64,000 bases of DNA from Algorimicrobium algoritergicola (lineage in GTDB: Bacteria > Bacteroidota > Bacteroidia > Flavobacteriales > Flavobacteriaceae): NCBI RefSeq assembly GCF_008086165.1, contig NZ_VSKL01000003.1, forward strand, positions 124,001-188,000. The letters run 5' to 3'. Positions 17,449-26,763 of the stretch are shown here, one piece after another. The number at the start of each line of letters is the position of its first letter. Position 1 is the stretch's first letter. The notes below the pieces were generated by a model, which was not told where the DNA came from, ran no database searches, and saw nothing but the letters and a program-made list of their open reading frames with translations. Position numbers and translations under genes: made by a program.

Positions 17449-19185
17449 TTATTTAATGCGATAAACAGGATATTGCATATAAGCCGGCTCATAATTGTTG
17501 GAGCGTTCATATAACCAATTTAATTGCGCGTACCAATTATTGGCGAATTGGGTTTCGGCTTGTTTTTTAGCTTCAAATTCTGCTTTTAATTCTGAATTAG
17601 ACTCCAATAATTCTGAAGCCGTATCCTCAAAAACGTAAGGCGAAAAACCTTCTTTCTTCTGTAAAATTGTATCGAAGAAATTCCAATTAAAAAAGGAATC
17701 TGGTGCTTGAGGTTCTAATGTTTCTACTAGATAACGTATCGCATTTTGATTGGTTGAAATCCAATAATCACCTTTTCTGAATAAGAGGTTATTTTCGGAT
17801 GCTGTAACAGATGTCTTATAATGCTGATAATGGCCTTCATACGGACTTTTTCGTGTTTCAAAATCGGCTATTTTGTACGATTCTACGGCTAGTATGGTGT
17901 CTTTTTCAAAACGATTCATCTGAACACCATTCAGTTTCAATAAATCAATTACTCTGTGCCAACCTTGTGGAATGATGTAGGCTTTTGGAACGGCAACGTC
18001 AACCGTTGGTTTAAAATAATTTTGATAAGCAACCGGTTTTTCAAAAGGCTTCTCTCTATCGTATTTTAAGCGCTCCTTTCCTGTTACAGTACTTGAAATC
18101 ATTTTCCCTTCAAAACCTTTAAAATTTAATGTGGTGTATTTTGTAGTATCTACTTCCCAATCTAACGGATACATTTTCTGATTTTTAAAAGATTCAAAAG
18201 CAGCTTGGCGCATTGTAGAAATACGTTCACCTTCTTTTTCAGTTATTGCAATCATGCTTCTCATCAGTTCGTATGTTCCTTCTACTCTTGACTTGTATGG
18301 CTTTAGCATGTGTGTTTCGACCATCATCCCCACAACATTCCAAAGCGCTGTGTACCCAGTTGAATATCGTGAATAATCCATAAATTGACTAAAACCAATT
18401 TCCGGAACTTGATTAAAAACATTTACATAAGGTGTAATATCCCAATCTTTCTTTTGTAAATCCGCTTCCAGTGCTGGCATGATGGTATTTTGTAAATAGC
18501 TCCCCAATTCGCCACCTAACTTATTATGTTGTGTAAATAAATGGGTTAGTATATATTGATAATCGGCACCATTACTGACATGGTTATCAATAAACACATC
18601 AGGCTTTACTAAATGAAAAATTTGAGCGAAGGTTCGAGCATTCTCGGTATCGTTTTTTATAAAATCACGGTTCAAATCAAAATTCTGTGCATTGCCACGA
18701 AAACCGTATGCTTTAGGACCATTTTGATTGGCTCGCGTTCCTGTATTTCTGTTTAAACTTCCACCAACATTATAAATAGGAATGGTGACTAATACCGTAT
18801 TTTTTGGTGCTGAAATTTTTCCTTGAGCCATATCACGAAATAACATCATAGTCGCATCTATACCATCGCTTTCACCAGGATGAATGCCATTATTGATTAG
18901 TAATACACGTTTATTTTTACGAATGGTTTCGAAATTAAATTCAGCATCTGAATTAAAAGTCACGATATGCAAAGGCTCACCAGAATCTGTTTTCCCAATG
19001 GCTTGAAGTTGAATTTGAGGAAAGGCATTTGCCAAATCCGAATAATATTGAATGGTTTGATGATACGTAGCCGTTTCCGTTCCATTGCTTGTTTCAAAAA
19101 CCGTTATAAAATTATCTTTTTTGTTTTGTGCTTGTAAAAAACTGAAAGTCAAACAAATGACTAACAACTGACTAATACGAATCAT
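17449..19185 (-). CDS. M14 family zinc carboxypeptidase, secreted
   Basis: Begins with a signal peptide (MIRISQLLVICLTFSFLQAQ). The M14 zinc site HPGE is in NNGIHPGESDG, with the third ligand in FIDNHVSNGADYQY; the substrate-binding motif FDLNRDF and the general-base glutamate in GMMVETHMLKP are also present. Total 578 residues: about 330 for the peptidase and a C-terminal region of unknown fold. The frame extends upstream to 19224, but the ATG at 19185 begins the signal peptide. It probably acts in the periplasm or outside on peptides. Divergent from the SulP gene. Confidence 0.9.
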   Translation of the reverse strand: MIRISQLLVICLTFSFLQAQNKKDNFITVFETSNGTETATYHQTIQYYSDLANAFPQIQLQAIGKTDSGEPLHIVTFNSDAEFNFETIRKNKRVLLINNGIHPGESDGIDATMMLFRDMAQGKISAPKNTVLVTIPIYNVGGSLNRNTGTRANQNGPKAYGFRGNAQNFDLNRDFIKNDTENARTFAQIFHLVKPDVFIDNHVSNGADYQYILTHLFTQHNKLGGELGSYLQNTIMPALEADLQKKDWDITPYVNVFNQVPEIGFSQFMDYSRYSTGYTALWNVVGMMVETHMLKPYKSRVEGTYELMRSMIAITEKEGERISTMRQAAFESFKNQKMYPLDWEVDTTKYTTLNFKGFEGKMISSTVTGKERLKYDREKPFEKPVAYQNYFKPTVDVAVPKAYIIPQGWHRVIDLLKLNGVQMNRFEKDTILAVESYKIADFETRKSPYEGHYQHYKTSVTASENNLLFRKGDYWISTNQNAIRYLVETLEPQAPDSFFNWNFFDTILQKKEGFSPYVFEDTASELLESNSELKAEFEAKKQAETQFANNWYAQLNWLYERSNNYEPAYMQYPVYRIK

Positions 19186-19233
19186 ATTTGAAATTTTAAT
19201 AGGTAAACTTAAACAATTTATCACAATATAATC

Positions 19234-19263
19234 TTGTAGGTGTTTATATTAACTGTATTTTTG
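19234..19263 (+). promoter_or_regulatory. Predicted Bacteroidota promoter of the SulP gene
   Basis: TTG at 19234-19236 and TATTTTTG at 19256-19263 are separated by 19 bases, fitting the TTTG/TAnnTTTG pattern, and end 17 bases before the first ATG. Confidence 0.5.
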
Positions 19264-19280
19264 CACCCTCAAAAAAAAGA

Positions 19281-20948
19281 ATGATGACTCAATTTTTTCG
19301 AAAATTTACTACTAATCCTAAAAATGATATTTTAAGCGGGATAACCGTGTCATTAGCAATGATTCCAGAAGTGGTAGCATTTGCTTTTGTGGCACAAATA
19401 GACCCACTTATGGCACTTTCTGGTGCATTTATTATTGGATTAATTGCTGCAATTTTTGGAGGAAGACCTGGTTTAATTTCTGGAGCTGCAGGAGCAGTTG
19501 CTGTTATTTTTGTTACCATGATTGCTGATGGACATACAAAAGGTCTTCTTTTTGATCAGCCTGTAGATAATATGGGTTTTTTCTACTTAATGGCTTGCGT
19601 TATTTTAATGGGAATTATTCAAATTTTAGCTGGTGTATTTAAGTTAGGACGTTTTGTGCGTTTAATTCCGCACTCCGTAATGCTCGGTTTTGTAAACGGT
19701 TTAGCTATTGTTATTTTTTGGGCACAAGTAAAAATGTTTACACATAAATCATTAGTCGTTTCTGCCGATGGCGTTAAGGAATATGTTAGCACTTATATGC
19801 GCGGTTCTGAACTCTATTTAATGCTAGGCTTGGTATTTTTAACCATGGCTATTATGACCATTTTACCAAAAATAACTAAAAAAATCCCTGCGGCATTAAC
19901 CGCTATCTTAGTCACAACATTTATTGCTATTGGTTTTAATTTAGACGTATCAACGGTTGGATCATACATTATTGAAGGTGGTGGAACAGGTTTGAAAGGC
20001 GAATTTCCTACCCCTAATTTAGAGCTTTGGCAGAATCTTCCAATTAATTGGGACACGCTTAATTTTATTCTTCCGTATGCGTTTTTAGCGGCTTCTGTTG
20101 GTTTAATTGAGTCGTTGATGACCATGAATTTGGTAGACGAATTAACCGATACCAGAGGAAATGGTGATCAAGAATGTATTGCTCAAGGAACCGGAAATAT
20201 TATGTCAGGTCTTTTTGGTGGAACTGGAGGTTGCGGTATGATTGGGCAAACGGTAATTAATATTAACGCTGGTGGTCGTGGTCGTCTATCAGGTATCGTA
20301 ATGGCTTTAACCTTGTTAACCTTTATACTTTTTACAGACAAATTAATTGAGCAAGTACCAATTGCCGCACTTATAGGCGTCATGTTTATCATGGTTATTG
20401 AAACATTTGCTTGGTCAAGTTTCCGCATTATTAAAAAAATTCCAAAATCCGATGCATTTGTGCTCGTTATTGTTTCAGCTGTAACCGTAATATTCGATTT
20501 AGCAATTGCCGTTTTTGTTGGTGTTATTATTTCGGCATTGGCTTTTGCTTGGGAGAATGCCAAACGTATTCGCGCCAGAAAACGCATGCGTGAAGATGGC
20601 ACCAAAGTTTACGAAATTTGGGGTCCTTTATTTTTCGGAAGTATTACAGCTTTTAATCAAAAGTTTGACCCTAAAAACGATCCGCAGAACGTTGAAATTG
20701 ACTTTGTAGAATCTCGTATCAGTGATCACTCCGCTTTGGAAGCTATTTTTAATTTAGTTGAAAAATATGAAGCCGAAGGAAAATCTATTAAATTGAAACA
20801 CTTAAGCGAAGATTGCAAATTGCTCATGTATAAGGCTAGTCCGAAATTCAGAGAAGTTATTGTTGAAGCGGTTGATGATCCTCGATATCATTTAGCTGCT
20901 AATCCAGAAGAGTTTCCAAAACCACTTTCAGAATACAAGTTTAAATAG
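19281..20948 (+). CDS. SulP family inorganic anion transporter with STAS domain
   Basis: A 555-residue membrane protein. About ten to twelve hydrophobic segments fill residues 15-435, with LSGITVSLAMIPEVVAFAFV and the SulP-typical glycine-rich stretches (GGRPGLISGAAGAVAVIFV; GLFGGTGGCGMIGQTVININ). A cytoplasmic STAS-like domain follows (about 445-540; VEIDFVESRISDHSALEAI). Family members move sulfate, bicarbonate or other anions; the substrate here is not known. A second ATG at 19284 is equally possible as start. Its stop abuts the convergent coaD stop. Confidence 0.93.
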   Translation: MMTQFFRKFTTNPKNDILSGITVSLAMIPEVVAFAFVAQIDPLMALSGAFIIGLIAAIFGGRPGLISGAAGAVAVIFVTMIADGHTKGLLFDQPVDNMGFFYLMACVILMGIIQILAGVFKLGRFVRLIPHSVMLGFVNGLAIVIFWAQVKMFTHKSLVVSADGVKEYVSTYMRGSELYLMLGLVFLTMAIMTILPKITKKIPAALTAILVTTFIAIGFNLDVSTVGSYIIEGGGTGLKGEFPTPNLELWQNLPINWDTLNFILPYAFLAASVGLIESLMTMNLVDELTDTRGNGDQECIAQGTGNIMSGLFGGTGGCGMIGQTVININAGGRGRLSGIVMALTLLTFILFTDKLIEQVPIAALIGVMFIMVIETFAWSSFRIIKKIPKSDAFVLVIVSAVTVIFDLAIAVFVGVIISALAFAWENAKRIRARKRMREDGTKVYEIWGPLFFGSITAFNQKFDPKNDPQNVEIDFVESRISDHSALEAIFNLVEKYEAEGKSIKLKHLSEDCKLLMYKASPKFREVIVEAVDDPRYHLAANPEEFPKPLSEYKFK

Positions 20949-21404
20949 TTATTTCACCCGAACACTAATGGGTACTAATTTGGTATAATCGCCATGATTG
21001 CGAATCACATCGCGCACAATGGATGATGAAATATAGGACGTATTCGCAGCCGTTAACAAAAACACGGTTTCTATTGGTGCTAAATCGCGATTCGTATGGG
21101 CAATGGCTTTTTCAAATTCGAAATCTCCGGGGTTACGCAAACCACGAAGGATAAATTCGACGTTATTTTTCAGGCAAAAATCGACTGTTAAACCTTCATA
21201 CGAAACCACCTTTACTTTAGGTTCGCCAGCAAATGATTCTTCTATAAACCGCATGCGCTCTTCTAATGAAAACATGTAGTTTTTTTCAGCATTTACACCA
21301 ATGGCAACAATAACTTCATCAAACAGTTTGATGGCGCGTTTAATAATATCGTAATGACCTAAAGTTAATGGATCAAAAGATCCTGGAAATACAGCTTTTT
21401 TCAT
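20949..21404 (-). CDS. coaD: Pantetheine-phosphate adenylyltransferase
   Basis: Fourth step of coenzyme A synthesis: adenylates 4'-phosphopantetheine. The nucleotidyltransferase motif GSFDPLTLGHYDII is at residues 8-21, and the C-terminal TSYISSSIVRDV is the expected ISSTxVRE-like block. Length 151 is normal. Upstream gene ddl is on the same strand with a 55-base gap containing a promoter-like sequence. Confidence 0.97.
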   Translation of the reverse strand: MKKAVFPGSFDPLTLGHYDIIKRAIKLFDEVIVAIGVNAEKNYMFSLEERMRFIEESFAGEPKVKVVSYEGLTVDFCLKNNVEFILRGLRNPGDFEFEKAIAHTNRDLAPIETVFLLTAANTSYISSSIVRDVIRNHGDYTKLVPISVRVK

Positions 21405-21421
21405 AATTTACTTCTAAACAT

Positions 21422-21452
21422 TAAAGATACTTAATAATTATTTTAAGCCAAA
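21422..21452 (-). promoter_or_regulatory. Predicted promoter of coaD
   Basis: On the minus strand TTTG (21452-21449) is followed after 19 bases by TATCTTTA (21429-21422), one mismatch from TAnnTTTG. It lies in the 55-base ddl-coaD gap, suggesting that coaD can be transcribed separately. Confidence 0.4.
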
Positions 21453-21459
21453 CTAAACA

Positions 21460-22437
21460 CTACTTCAAAGCCTCTTCAATGGCATTCTGAAATAATTGTT
21501 CTAACGAAATTCCAGCAGCTTCCGCTTGTTGTGGCAAAATACTCGCTTTTGTTAAACCTGGAACGGTATTGACTTCCAACAAATGTGGTTCACCATCTTT
21601 AAAAATATATTCACTTCGGGAAAAGCCCGTCATTTTTAATATTTCATATACTTTTTTTGCTATAGCTCGCACTTTATCTGCATCGGATTCTGATATTCGC
21701 GCAGGTGTAATTTCTTGAGATTGTCCTAAATACTTCGCTTGATAATCAAAAAAATCATTTTCGCTAACAATTTCAGTAATTGGTAATACTATAATTTCAC
21801 CTTGGTAGGAAATAACACCAACAGACACTTCAGTTCCATCTAAATAGGATTCAATAATGACCTCGTCATCTTCTTTATAAGCGACTTCTAACGCTTTTTT
21901 GAATTCTTCTTTTTTATAGACTTTCGAAATTCCAAAACTACTTCCAGCACGATTCGCTTTAACAAAGCAAGGCAAACCTACTTTTTTAATAATGGCATCT
22001 TCATCAACAGCATCACCTAGATTAATATAATAACTTTCGGCCGTTTTAATTCCGTAAGGTTTTAATACACTTAAACAATCACGTTTGTTAAAGGTTAAAG
22101 CCGCTTGATACATAGCACAACTGGTATGCGGAATGTTCAGCAGCTCTAAATAGGCTTGCATTAGACCATCTTCTCCAGGCGATCCGTGAATGGCATTAAA
22201 AACACAATCGAAAGTAATTTTCTCGTCATCAACTACAACCGAAAAATCGTTTTTATCAATTGGAAACTCCGTATCCGTATCCGAAACAAACACCCATTTA
22301 TTTTCAAAAATATGAATGCGAAAAACATGATAATTATCTAAAGTATTTAAAGCGTTATAAACCACGTTTCCGCTTTTTAGGGAAATTTCGTACTCACTAG
22401 AGTAACCACCCATAATAATGGCAATATTCTTTTTCAT
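21460..22437 (-). CDS. ddl: D-alanine--D-alanine ligase
   Basis: Makes the D-Ala-D-Ala dipeptide for peptidoglycan. It begins with IAIIMGGYSSEYEISLKSG, has the HGSPGEDGLMQAYLELLNIP motif, the ATP-grasp core VGLPCFVKANRAGSSFGISK and the C-terminal block FSRSEYIFKDGEPHLLEVNT with VPGLTKASILPQ. Length 325 is typical. It lies in a cell-envelope context, divergent from a PASTA protein. Confidence 0.96.
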   Translation of the reverse strand: MKKNIAIIMGGYSSEYEISLKSGNVVYNALNTLDNYHVFRIHIFENKWVFVSDTDTEFPIDKNDFSVVVDDEKITFDCVFNAIHGSPGEDGLMQAYLELLNIPHTSCAMYQAALTFNKRDCLSVLKPYGIKTAESYYINLGDAVDEDAIIKKVGLPCFVKANRAGSSFGISKVYKKEEFKKALEVAYKEDDEVIIESYLDGTEVSVGVISYQGEIIVLPITEIVSENDFFDYQAKYLGQSQEITPARISESDADKVRAIAKKVYEILKMTGFSRSEYIFKDGEPHLLEVNTVPGLTKASILPQQAEAAGISLEQLFQNAIEEALK

Positions 22438-22578
22438 TGGCTATATTTCCGCAATTAAAGGCGTCATATTTAAAGTTTACGAATCAATTTAAGTCTAAAA
22501 CTAACAATAAAACGTATCTATTATTAGTTAAGCTAAAATATCACTAATAAATCAAAACTAAAAACAGTTCTGTTTTTA

Positions 22579-22586
22579 TATATTTG
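22579..22586 (+). promoter_or_regulatory. Predicted -7 element upstream of the PASTA gene
   Basis: TATATTTG matches TAnnTTTG and ends 18 bases before the ATG at 22605; no clear -33 element is seen at the expected distance. Confidence 0.35.
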
Positions 22587-22604
22587 CCCAACAAATCCGT
22601 TTCC

Positions 22605-23168
22605 ATGAGTTTTATAAAATTTCTGACTAGTAAAACATTCCTAATTCAAATTATTCTAGCCATTGTTGGTTTAGTAGTTTTTTGTTTCATTTTATTAAAA
22701 TGGTTAAATGTCACCACAAATCATGGTGAATTTGAAACTGTTCCCGATTTAAAAGGAAAATCTATAGGTGTGGCCAATTTGGAATTAAATGAAAACAATT
22801 TAAAATTAGAAATTTTAGATTCTTCAAATTATAACCCTGATTATCCAAAATTTTCAGTGATTGAGCAAGACCCTATTGCGGGCGAGAAAGTTAAAGATGG
22901 TCGGAAAATTTATGTTACCTTAAATCCATCAGGATTCCGAAAGGTAAAAATCCCGAATTTAAAAGAAAAAACCTTTAGACAAGCTAAACCAACATTGGAA
23001 GCACTTGGCTTTGCTATTGGCACGATAACATTTACCGATTATTTAGGTGAAAATGAAGTGGTAAAATTAATGTATAACGGAAAAGAAATAAAAGAAGGCG
23101 ATGAATTGCCTAAAACATCTAAAATCGATTTGGTTTTAGGTAACGGAAACAGACCAGGTTCAAACTAA
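22605..23168 (+). CDS. PASTA domain-containing membrane protein
   Basis: A 187-residue protein with one N-terminal membrane segment (about residues 10-36) and a periplasmic part holding two clear PASTA repeats (VPDLKGKSIGVANLELNENN and IPNLKEKTFRQAKPTLEALG) plus a partial third. PASTA domains bind peptidoglycan-like ligands; here there is no kinase or transpeptidase domain. The frame is open to a TTG at 22584, but the ATG at 22605 is preferred. It is followed two bases later by the RluA-type gene and is divergent from ddl, consistent with a cell-wall role. Confidence 0.9.
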   Translation: MSFIKFLTSKTFLIQIILAIVGLVVFCFILLKWLNVTTNHGEFETVPDLKGKSIGVANLELNENNLKLEILDSSNYNPDYPKFSVIEQDPIAGEKVKDGRKIYVTLNPSGFRKVKIPNLKEKTFRQAKPTLEALGFAIGTITFTDYLGENEVVKLMYNGKEIKEGDELPKTSKIDLVLGNGNRPGSN

Positions 23169-23170
23169 TT

Positions 23171-24211
23171 ATGGCAGACTATACTCCAGAAAATCAAAGC
23201 GAAGAAGACGATTTATACGAACACTACGCTTTTACTGCCGAAAAAGGGCAAACACCACTTCGGATTGATAAATATTTAATGAATTTTATTGAAAACGCGA
23301 CGCGTAATAAAATTCAAGCTGCTGCAAAAAACGGCAATATTTATGTAAATGACGAACAAGTAAAATCCAACTACAAAGTAAAACCTTTAGATAAAATTCG
23401 GGTGCTTTTTGAGCATCCACCTTATGAGTATTTGCTGACACCAGAAAACATTCCTATAAACATTGTTTATGAGGATGACGATTTATTGGTTGTCAATAAA
23501 GAGCCAGGTATGGTAGTACATCCAGGACATGGAAATTATTCTGGCACCTTGATAAATGCCCTGATTTATCATTTTGAAAACTTGCCAAACAACTCCAGTA
23601 ACCGTCCCGGATTGGTTCATAGAATTGATAAGGACACAAGTGGTTTATTGGTAATTGCCAAGAATGAAGAGTCTATGGCACATTTATCCAAACAGTTTTT
23701 TGATAAAACCAGCGAGCGCGAATACGTAGCTATTGCTTGGGGAAATATGGAAGATGAAGAAGGCACAATAGAAGGAAATATTGGTCGACATCCAAAAAAC
23801 AGATTACAAAACACCGTGTATTTTGGTGATGAGAGTGACAAAGGAAAACCAGCAGTAACACATTATAAAGTTATTGAACGCTTGGGCTACGTAACTTTGG
23901 TTTCTTGCAAATTAGAAACAGGACGTACGCACCAAATTCGCGTGCATATGAAACATATTGGTCATACCTTATTTAATGACGAACGCTATGGTGGCGAACG
24001 CATTTTAAAAGGAACCACCTTTACAAAATACCGTCAGTTTGTAGATAATTGTTTTAAAATTTTACCACGACAAGCATTGCACGCAAAATCGTTAGGTTTT
24101 GTACATCCTAAAACAGGCGAAATGATGCGATTTGATTCTGAAATCCCACAGGATATGCAGGACTGTATTGAAAAATGGCGAAATTATTCCAAGCATCAAG
24201 ATGACTTGTAA
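23171..24211 (+). CDS. rluD: RluA family pseudouridine synthase (RluD-like)
   Basis: Isomerises uridines in 23S rRNA. An S4 RNA-binding domain at about residues 25-80 (LRIDKYLMNFIENATRNKIQ) precedes the catalytic domain with HRIDKDTSGLLVIAK; Asp153 is the catalytic aspartate. GRTHQIRVHM follows. Length 346 and the S4 domain fit RluD, but the exact target cannot be read from sequence. Co-transcribed with the PASTA gene; a hairpin terminator lies 50 bases downstream. Confidence 0.92.
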   Translation: MADYTPENQSEEDDLYEHYAFTAEKGQTPLRIDKYLMNFIENATRNKIQAAAKNGNIYVNDEQVKSNYKVKPLDKIRVLFEHPPYEYLLTPENIPINIVYEDDDLLVVNKEPGMVVHPGHGNYSGTLINALIYHFENLPNNSSNRPGLVHRIDKDTSGLLVIAKNEESMAHLSKQFFDKTSEREYVAIAWGNMEDEEGTIEGNIGRHPKNRLQNTVYFGDESDKGKPAVTHYKVIERLGYVTLVSCKLETGRTHQIRVHMKHIGHTLFNDERYGGERILKGTTFTKYRQFVDNCFKILPRQALHAKSLGFVHPKTGEMMRFDSEIPQDMQDCIEKWRNYSKHQDDL

Positions 24212-24260
24212 ATAGCATCATCAATTTAGCTTATTTTCAAATAACATATATCAACTTAAA

Positions 24261-24295
24261 TAAGGCAGAAAATCAACATTTCTGCCTTATTTTTG
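24261..24295 (+). terminator. Rho-independent terminator after the RluA-type gene
   Basis: Inverted repeat AAGGCAGAAA / TTTCTGCCTT with a 6-base loop, followed by ATTTTTG. It separates the PASTA-rluD unit from the VOC gene, whose ATG follows within five bases. Confidence 0.7.
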
Positions 24296-24299
24296 ATAC

Positions 24300-24953
24300 A
24301 TGGTTATAAAAGAACTGACATTATTCACCAATACCATTGCAAAGCAAAAACAGTTTTACAAATCTATTTTAGGGCTTGAACAATTGGTGGATTCCTTGGA
24401 AAAAATTTCTTTTAAACTTGGTTCAAGTATATTAACGTTTCAATATAACACCAATTTTAAAACATCTCATATGGCATTTAATATTCCGAGCAACGCCATT
24501 TATGACGCATTACATTGGTTAAAAACGCGAACGGAACTTATTGAAAATGAAGGCGAATTAATCACCAATTTTCCGGATTGGAAAGCCAAGTCCATTTATT
24601 TTTATGATGCAAATAACAACATTTTAGAATTTATAGCCCGAGAGGACTTGGATTTTGAAAGTGATTTTGCGTTTTCAGCAAATACCATCGTATCTATTAG
24701 TGAAGTGGGTATAGCTACAAATGATATTCAAAAATTATATCAAGAAATTAATTCTATAAAACCCATCTCCATTTTTGATGGTGATTTTTCTAGATTTTGC
24801 GCTTTAGGAAGCCATAAAGGTCTTTTTATTTTAGTAGATAAAAATAAGAAAACATGGTATCCAACTAATGATGAAGCTATGACGTCAGATTTCATTATAA
24901 CTGGCGATTATAACTTTAGTTTTATCAATCATGAAATTAAAGAATTGTTGTAA
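24300..24953 (+). CDS. VOC family protein (glyoxalase/bleomycin resistance-like)
   Basis: A 217-residue protein with two tandem VOC half-domains: the first has LTLFTNTIAKQKQFYKSILG and IYFYDANNNILEFIARED (ending in the metal-ligand-like glutamate), the second starts at VSISEVGIATNDIQKLYQEI. VOC proteins include dioxygenases, glyoxalases and resistance proteins; no specific reaction can be assigned. It begins directly after a terminator, so it must carry its own promoter inside or before the hairpin region. Confidence 0.85.
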   Translation: MVIKELTLFTNTIAKQKQFYKSILGLEQLVDSLEKISFKLGSSILTFQYNTNFKTSHMAFNIPSNAIYDALHWLKTRTELIENEGELITNFPDWKAKSIYFYDANNNILEFIAREDLDFESDFAFSANTIVSISEVGIATNDIQKLYQEINSIKPISIFDGDFSRFCALGSHKGLFILVDKNKKTWYPTNDEAMTSDFIITGDYNFSFINHEIKELL

Positions 24954-25009
24954 TTTAGTAATGTCCTTTTTTTAGATTAAAATAACACTCAAATATTCAG
25001 TAAACACCT

Positions 25010-25768
25010 ATGAAACTCGTTTTATCTCCAGCCAAATCATTAGACTACGATAGTACATTGCCTACTTCCAAAACTACGGAATCCGAGTTCTTGAAAGAAT
25101 CTGAACGTTTAAATGGATTATTGAAAAAGAAATCTCCTAAAAGCATATCGAAGCTTATGAGTATTTCCGATAATTTAAGTCAGTTGAATTACGATCGAAA
25201 TCAAGAATGGGAACTACCCTTTAAGGAAGGCTCTGCCAGACAAGCTATTTATGCCTTTAATGGTGATGTGTATCGTGGTTTGGATGCGTATACTATTCCA
25301 GCAGAAAAAATTGATTCCCTTCAAAATACAGTCCGGATTTTATCAGGATTATATGGTGTTTTAAAACCTTTGGATTTAATTATGCCTTACCGATTGGAAA
25401 TGGGCACCAAATTAGCAGTTGGAAAAAACAAAAATCTGTATGAATTTTGGAAGAAGAAAGTTACAAAATCCTTGAATGACGAATTAGAAGATGATGAACT
25501 TTTTCTGAATTTAGCTAGTAATGAATATTTTAAAGCTATTGATACAAAAGCCTTAAAAGTACCAGTTATAGATGTGGACTTTAAAGAATTTAAAGGCGGC
25601 AAATATAAAACCATTGGTATTTTTGCTAAAGCAGCCAGAGGATTAATGACGCGCTTTATTATTGACGAAAACGCTAAAACTTTAGATGATGTTAAAGCCT
25701 TCAATTTAGAAGGTTATGGTTTGAGTGATGAATTATCTGGCGCTAACAAATTAGTTTTCACCCGATAA
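25010..25768 (+). CDS. yaaA: Peroxide stress protein YaaA
   Basis: Member of the YaaA/DUF328 family: MKLVLSPAKSLDY at the start, RQAIYAFNGDVYRGLDA in the middle and FAKAARGLMTRFIIDENAK near the end, all hallmarks. Length 252 matches E. coli YaaA (258). In E. coli it lowers intracellular iron and protects DNA and proteins from peroxide; it can bind DNA. The gene stands alone, convergent with the THX gene. Confidence 0.95.
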   Translation: MKLVLSPAKSLDYDSTLPTSKTTESEFLKESERLNGLLKKKSPKSISKLMSISDNLSQLNYDRNQEWELPFKEGSARQAIYAFNGDVYRGLDAYTIPAEKIDSLQNTVRILSGLYGVLKPLDLIMPYRLEMGTKLAVGKNKNLYEFWKKKVTKSLNDELEDDELFLNLASNEYFKAIDTKALKVPVIDVDFKEFKGGKYKTIGIFAKAARGLMTRFIIDENAKTLDDVKAFNLEGYGLSDELSGANKLVFTR

Positions 25769-25786
25769 TTACAAGGTCAACAAGCT

Positions 25787-25918
25787 TTAAGCCTTCGCCT
25801 TTTTATCAACACTTATTTTTTCTTCAGGACGCACTTGTTTCTTAATTCGTGGACGTCTTACACCATATGAACCTCGATTAATTTTACCGCGTTTTGTTTT
25901 TTTATCACCTTTTCCCAT
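25787..25918 (-). CDS. 30S ribosomal protein THX
   Basis: A 43-residue very basic protein, MGKGDKKTKRGKINRGSYGV at its start and RRPRIKKQVRPEEK after it. This matches the Bacteroidota form of the small THX protein that stabilises the 30S head. It is too short for usual ORF cut-offs. It lies between convergent yaaA (18-base gap) and the divergent UDG-like gene. The C-terminal tail DKKAKA is slightly longer than in some relatives. Confidence 0.9.
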   Translation of the reverse strand: MGKGDKKTKRGKINRGSYGVRRPRIKKQVRPEEKISVDKKAKA

Positions 25919-25982
25919 GACTTTTTTGTTTTTAAAAGTTAAATTATAATTTACAACAAATTAACCGCCTTTAAAAGCAAAA

Positions 25983-26651
25983 ATGACATTCTTTCACAAG
26001 CATCCATACCAACCTTTTATTCAAGAGAATACCACCAAATTAATTGTTGGCACCTTACCGCCGCCACGTTTTTCAATTGGTGATTTGCTTGAAAAAGACG
26101 TCGATTTCTGCTATGGCAGTTACTATAATAGTCTGTGGTTGTTTATTGATAAAATTCACAATCTAAATTTACGCTATGACAATTCTGAAGAAGCCATTCT
26201 AGAACGCAAACAATTTTTAATTCAACATAAAATTGGCGTTTGTGATATTGTAGCAAGTGCGGAACGCGAAAAAATTGACGCTTCAGATTTAGGCATGAAA
26301 AACATTATATTGCGGGATATCTTGGGTTATTTAGAAGAATTTCCAAGCATTGACACCTTGTTATTCACAGGAGGGAACAGTAAAAATGGTCCGGAATATT
26401 TCTTCAGAAAACATTTAAAAACTTATAATTTGAAATTGGAAGTTCTTTCTAATGAGGTTCCAAGAATTCATCAATTTAATATGAATTCAGAAACCACAGA
26501 ACGAATTATCAGAACAGTTTCCTTGACTTCTGGTTCTGGTGCAGCCAATATTTCTATAAGCAGATTGCCACTTTACAAGCAACTAAAGGCACGTAATCCT
26601 GACTTTAATACCTTTGATTTTCGGGTGATGCAGTATCGCGAATTTATCTAG
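25983..26651 (+). CDS. Uracil-DNA glycosylase family-like protein
   Basis: A 222-residue protein with the start LIVGTLPPPRFSIGDLLEKD and DVDFCYGSYYN, recalling the active-site region of UDG-superfamily (type 4/6-like) proteins (GTxPPxxS), and LLFTGGNSKN later. Flavobacterial homologues are annotated as UDG family. The catalytic residues of true UDG are not clearly conserved, so activity is uncertain; mismatch-type glycosylase or a related nucleotide-binding role are alternatives. Single gene. Confidence 0.68.
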   Translation: MTFFHKHPYQPFIQENTTKLIVGTLPPPRFSIGDLLEKDVDFCYGSYYNSLWLFIDKIHNLNLRYDNSEEAILERKQFLIQHKIGVCDIVASAEREKIDASDLGMKNIILRDILGYLEEFPSIDTLLFTGGNSKNGPEYFFRKHLKTYNLKLEVLSNEVPRIHQFNMNSETTERIIRTVSLTSGSGAANISISRLPLYKQLKARNPDFNTFDFRVMQYREFI

Positions 26652-26763
26652 AAAAAAATAGTGTCATTGCGAATTATACAGGAATTATCAGAATTTTATT
26701 AATTTTATATATAATCTGAAGTTGAAAAATACTATTTTAACATTCGTTAAAAATTAATCAATA

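Noticed and set aside
20183-20605. 140-residue minus-strand open frame, and a similar one at 19814-20125
   Set aside because: Antisense to the SulP transporter; no motif or start context.
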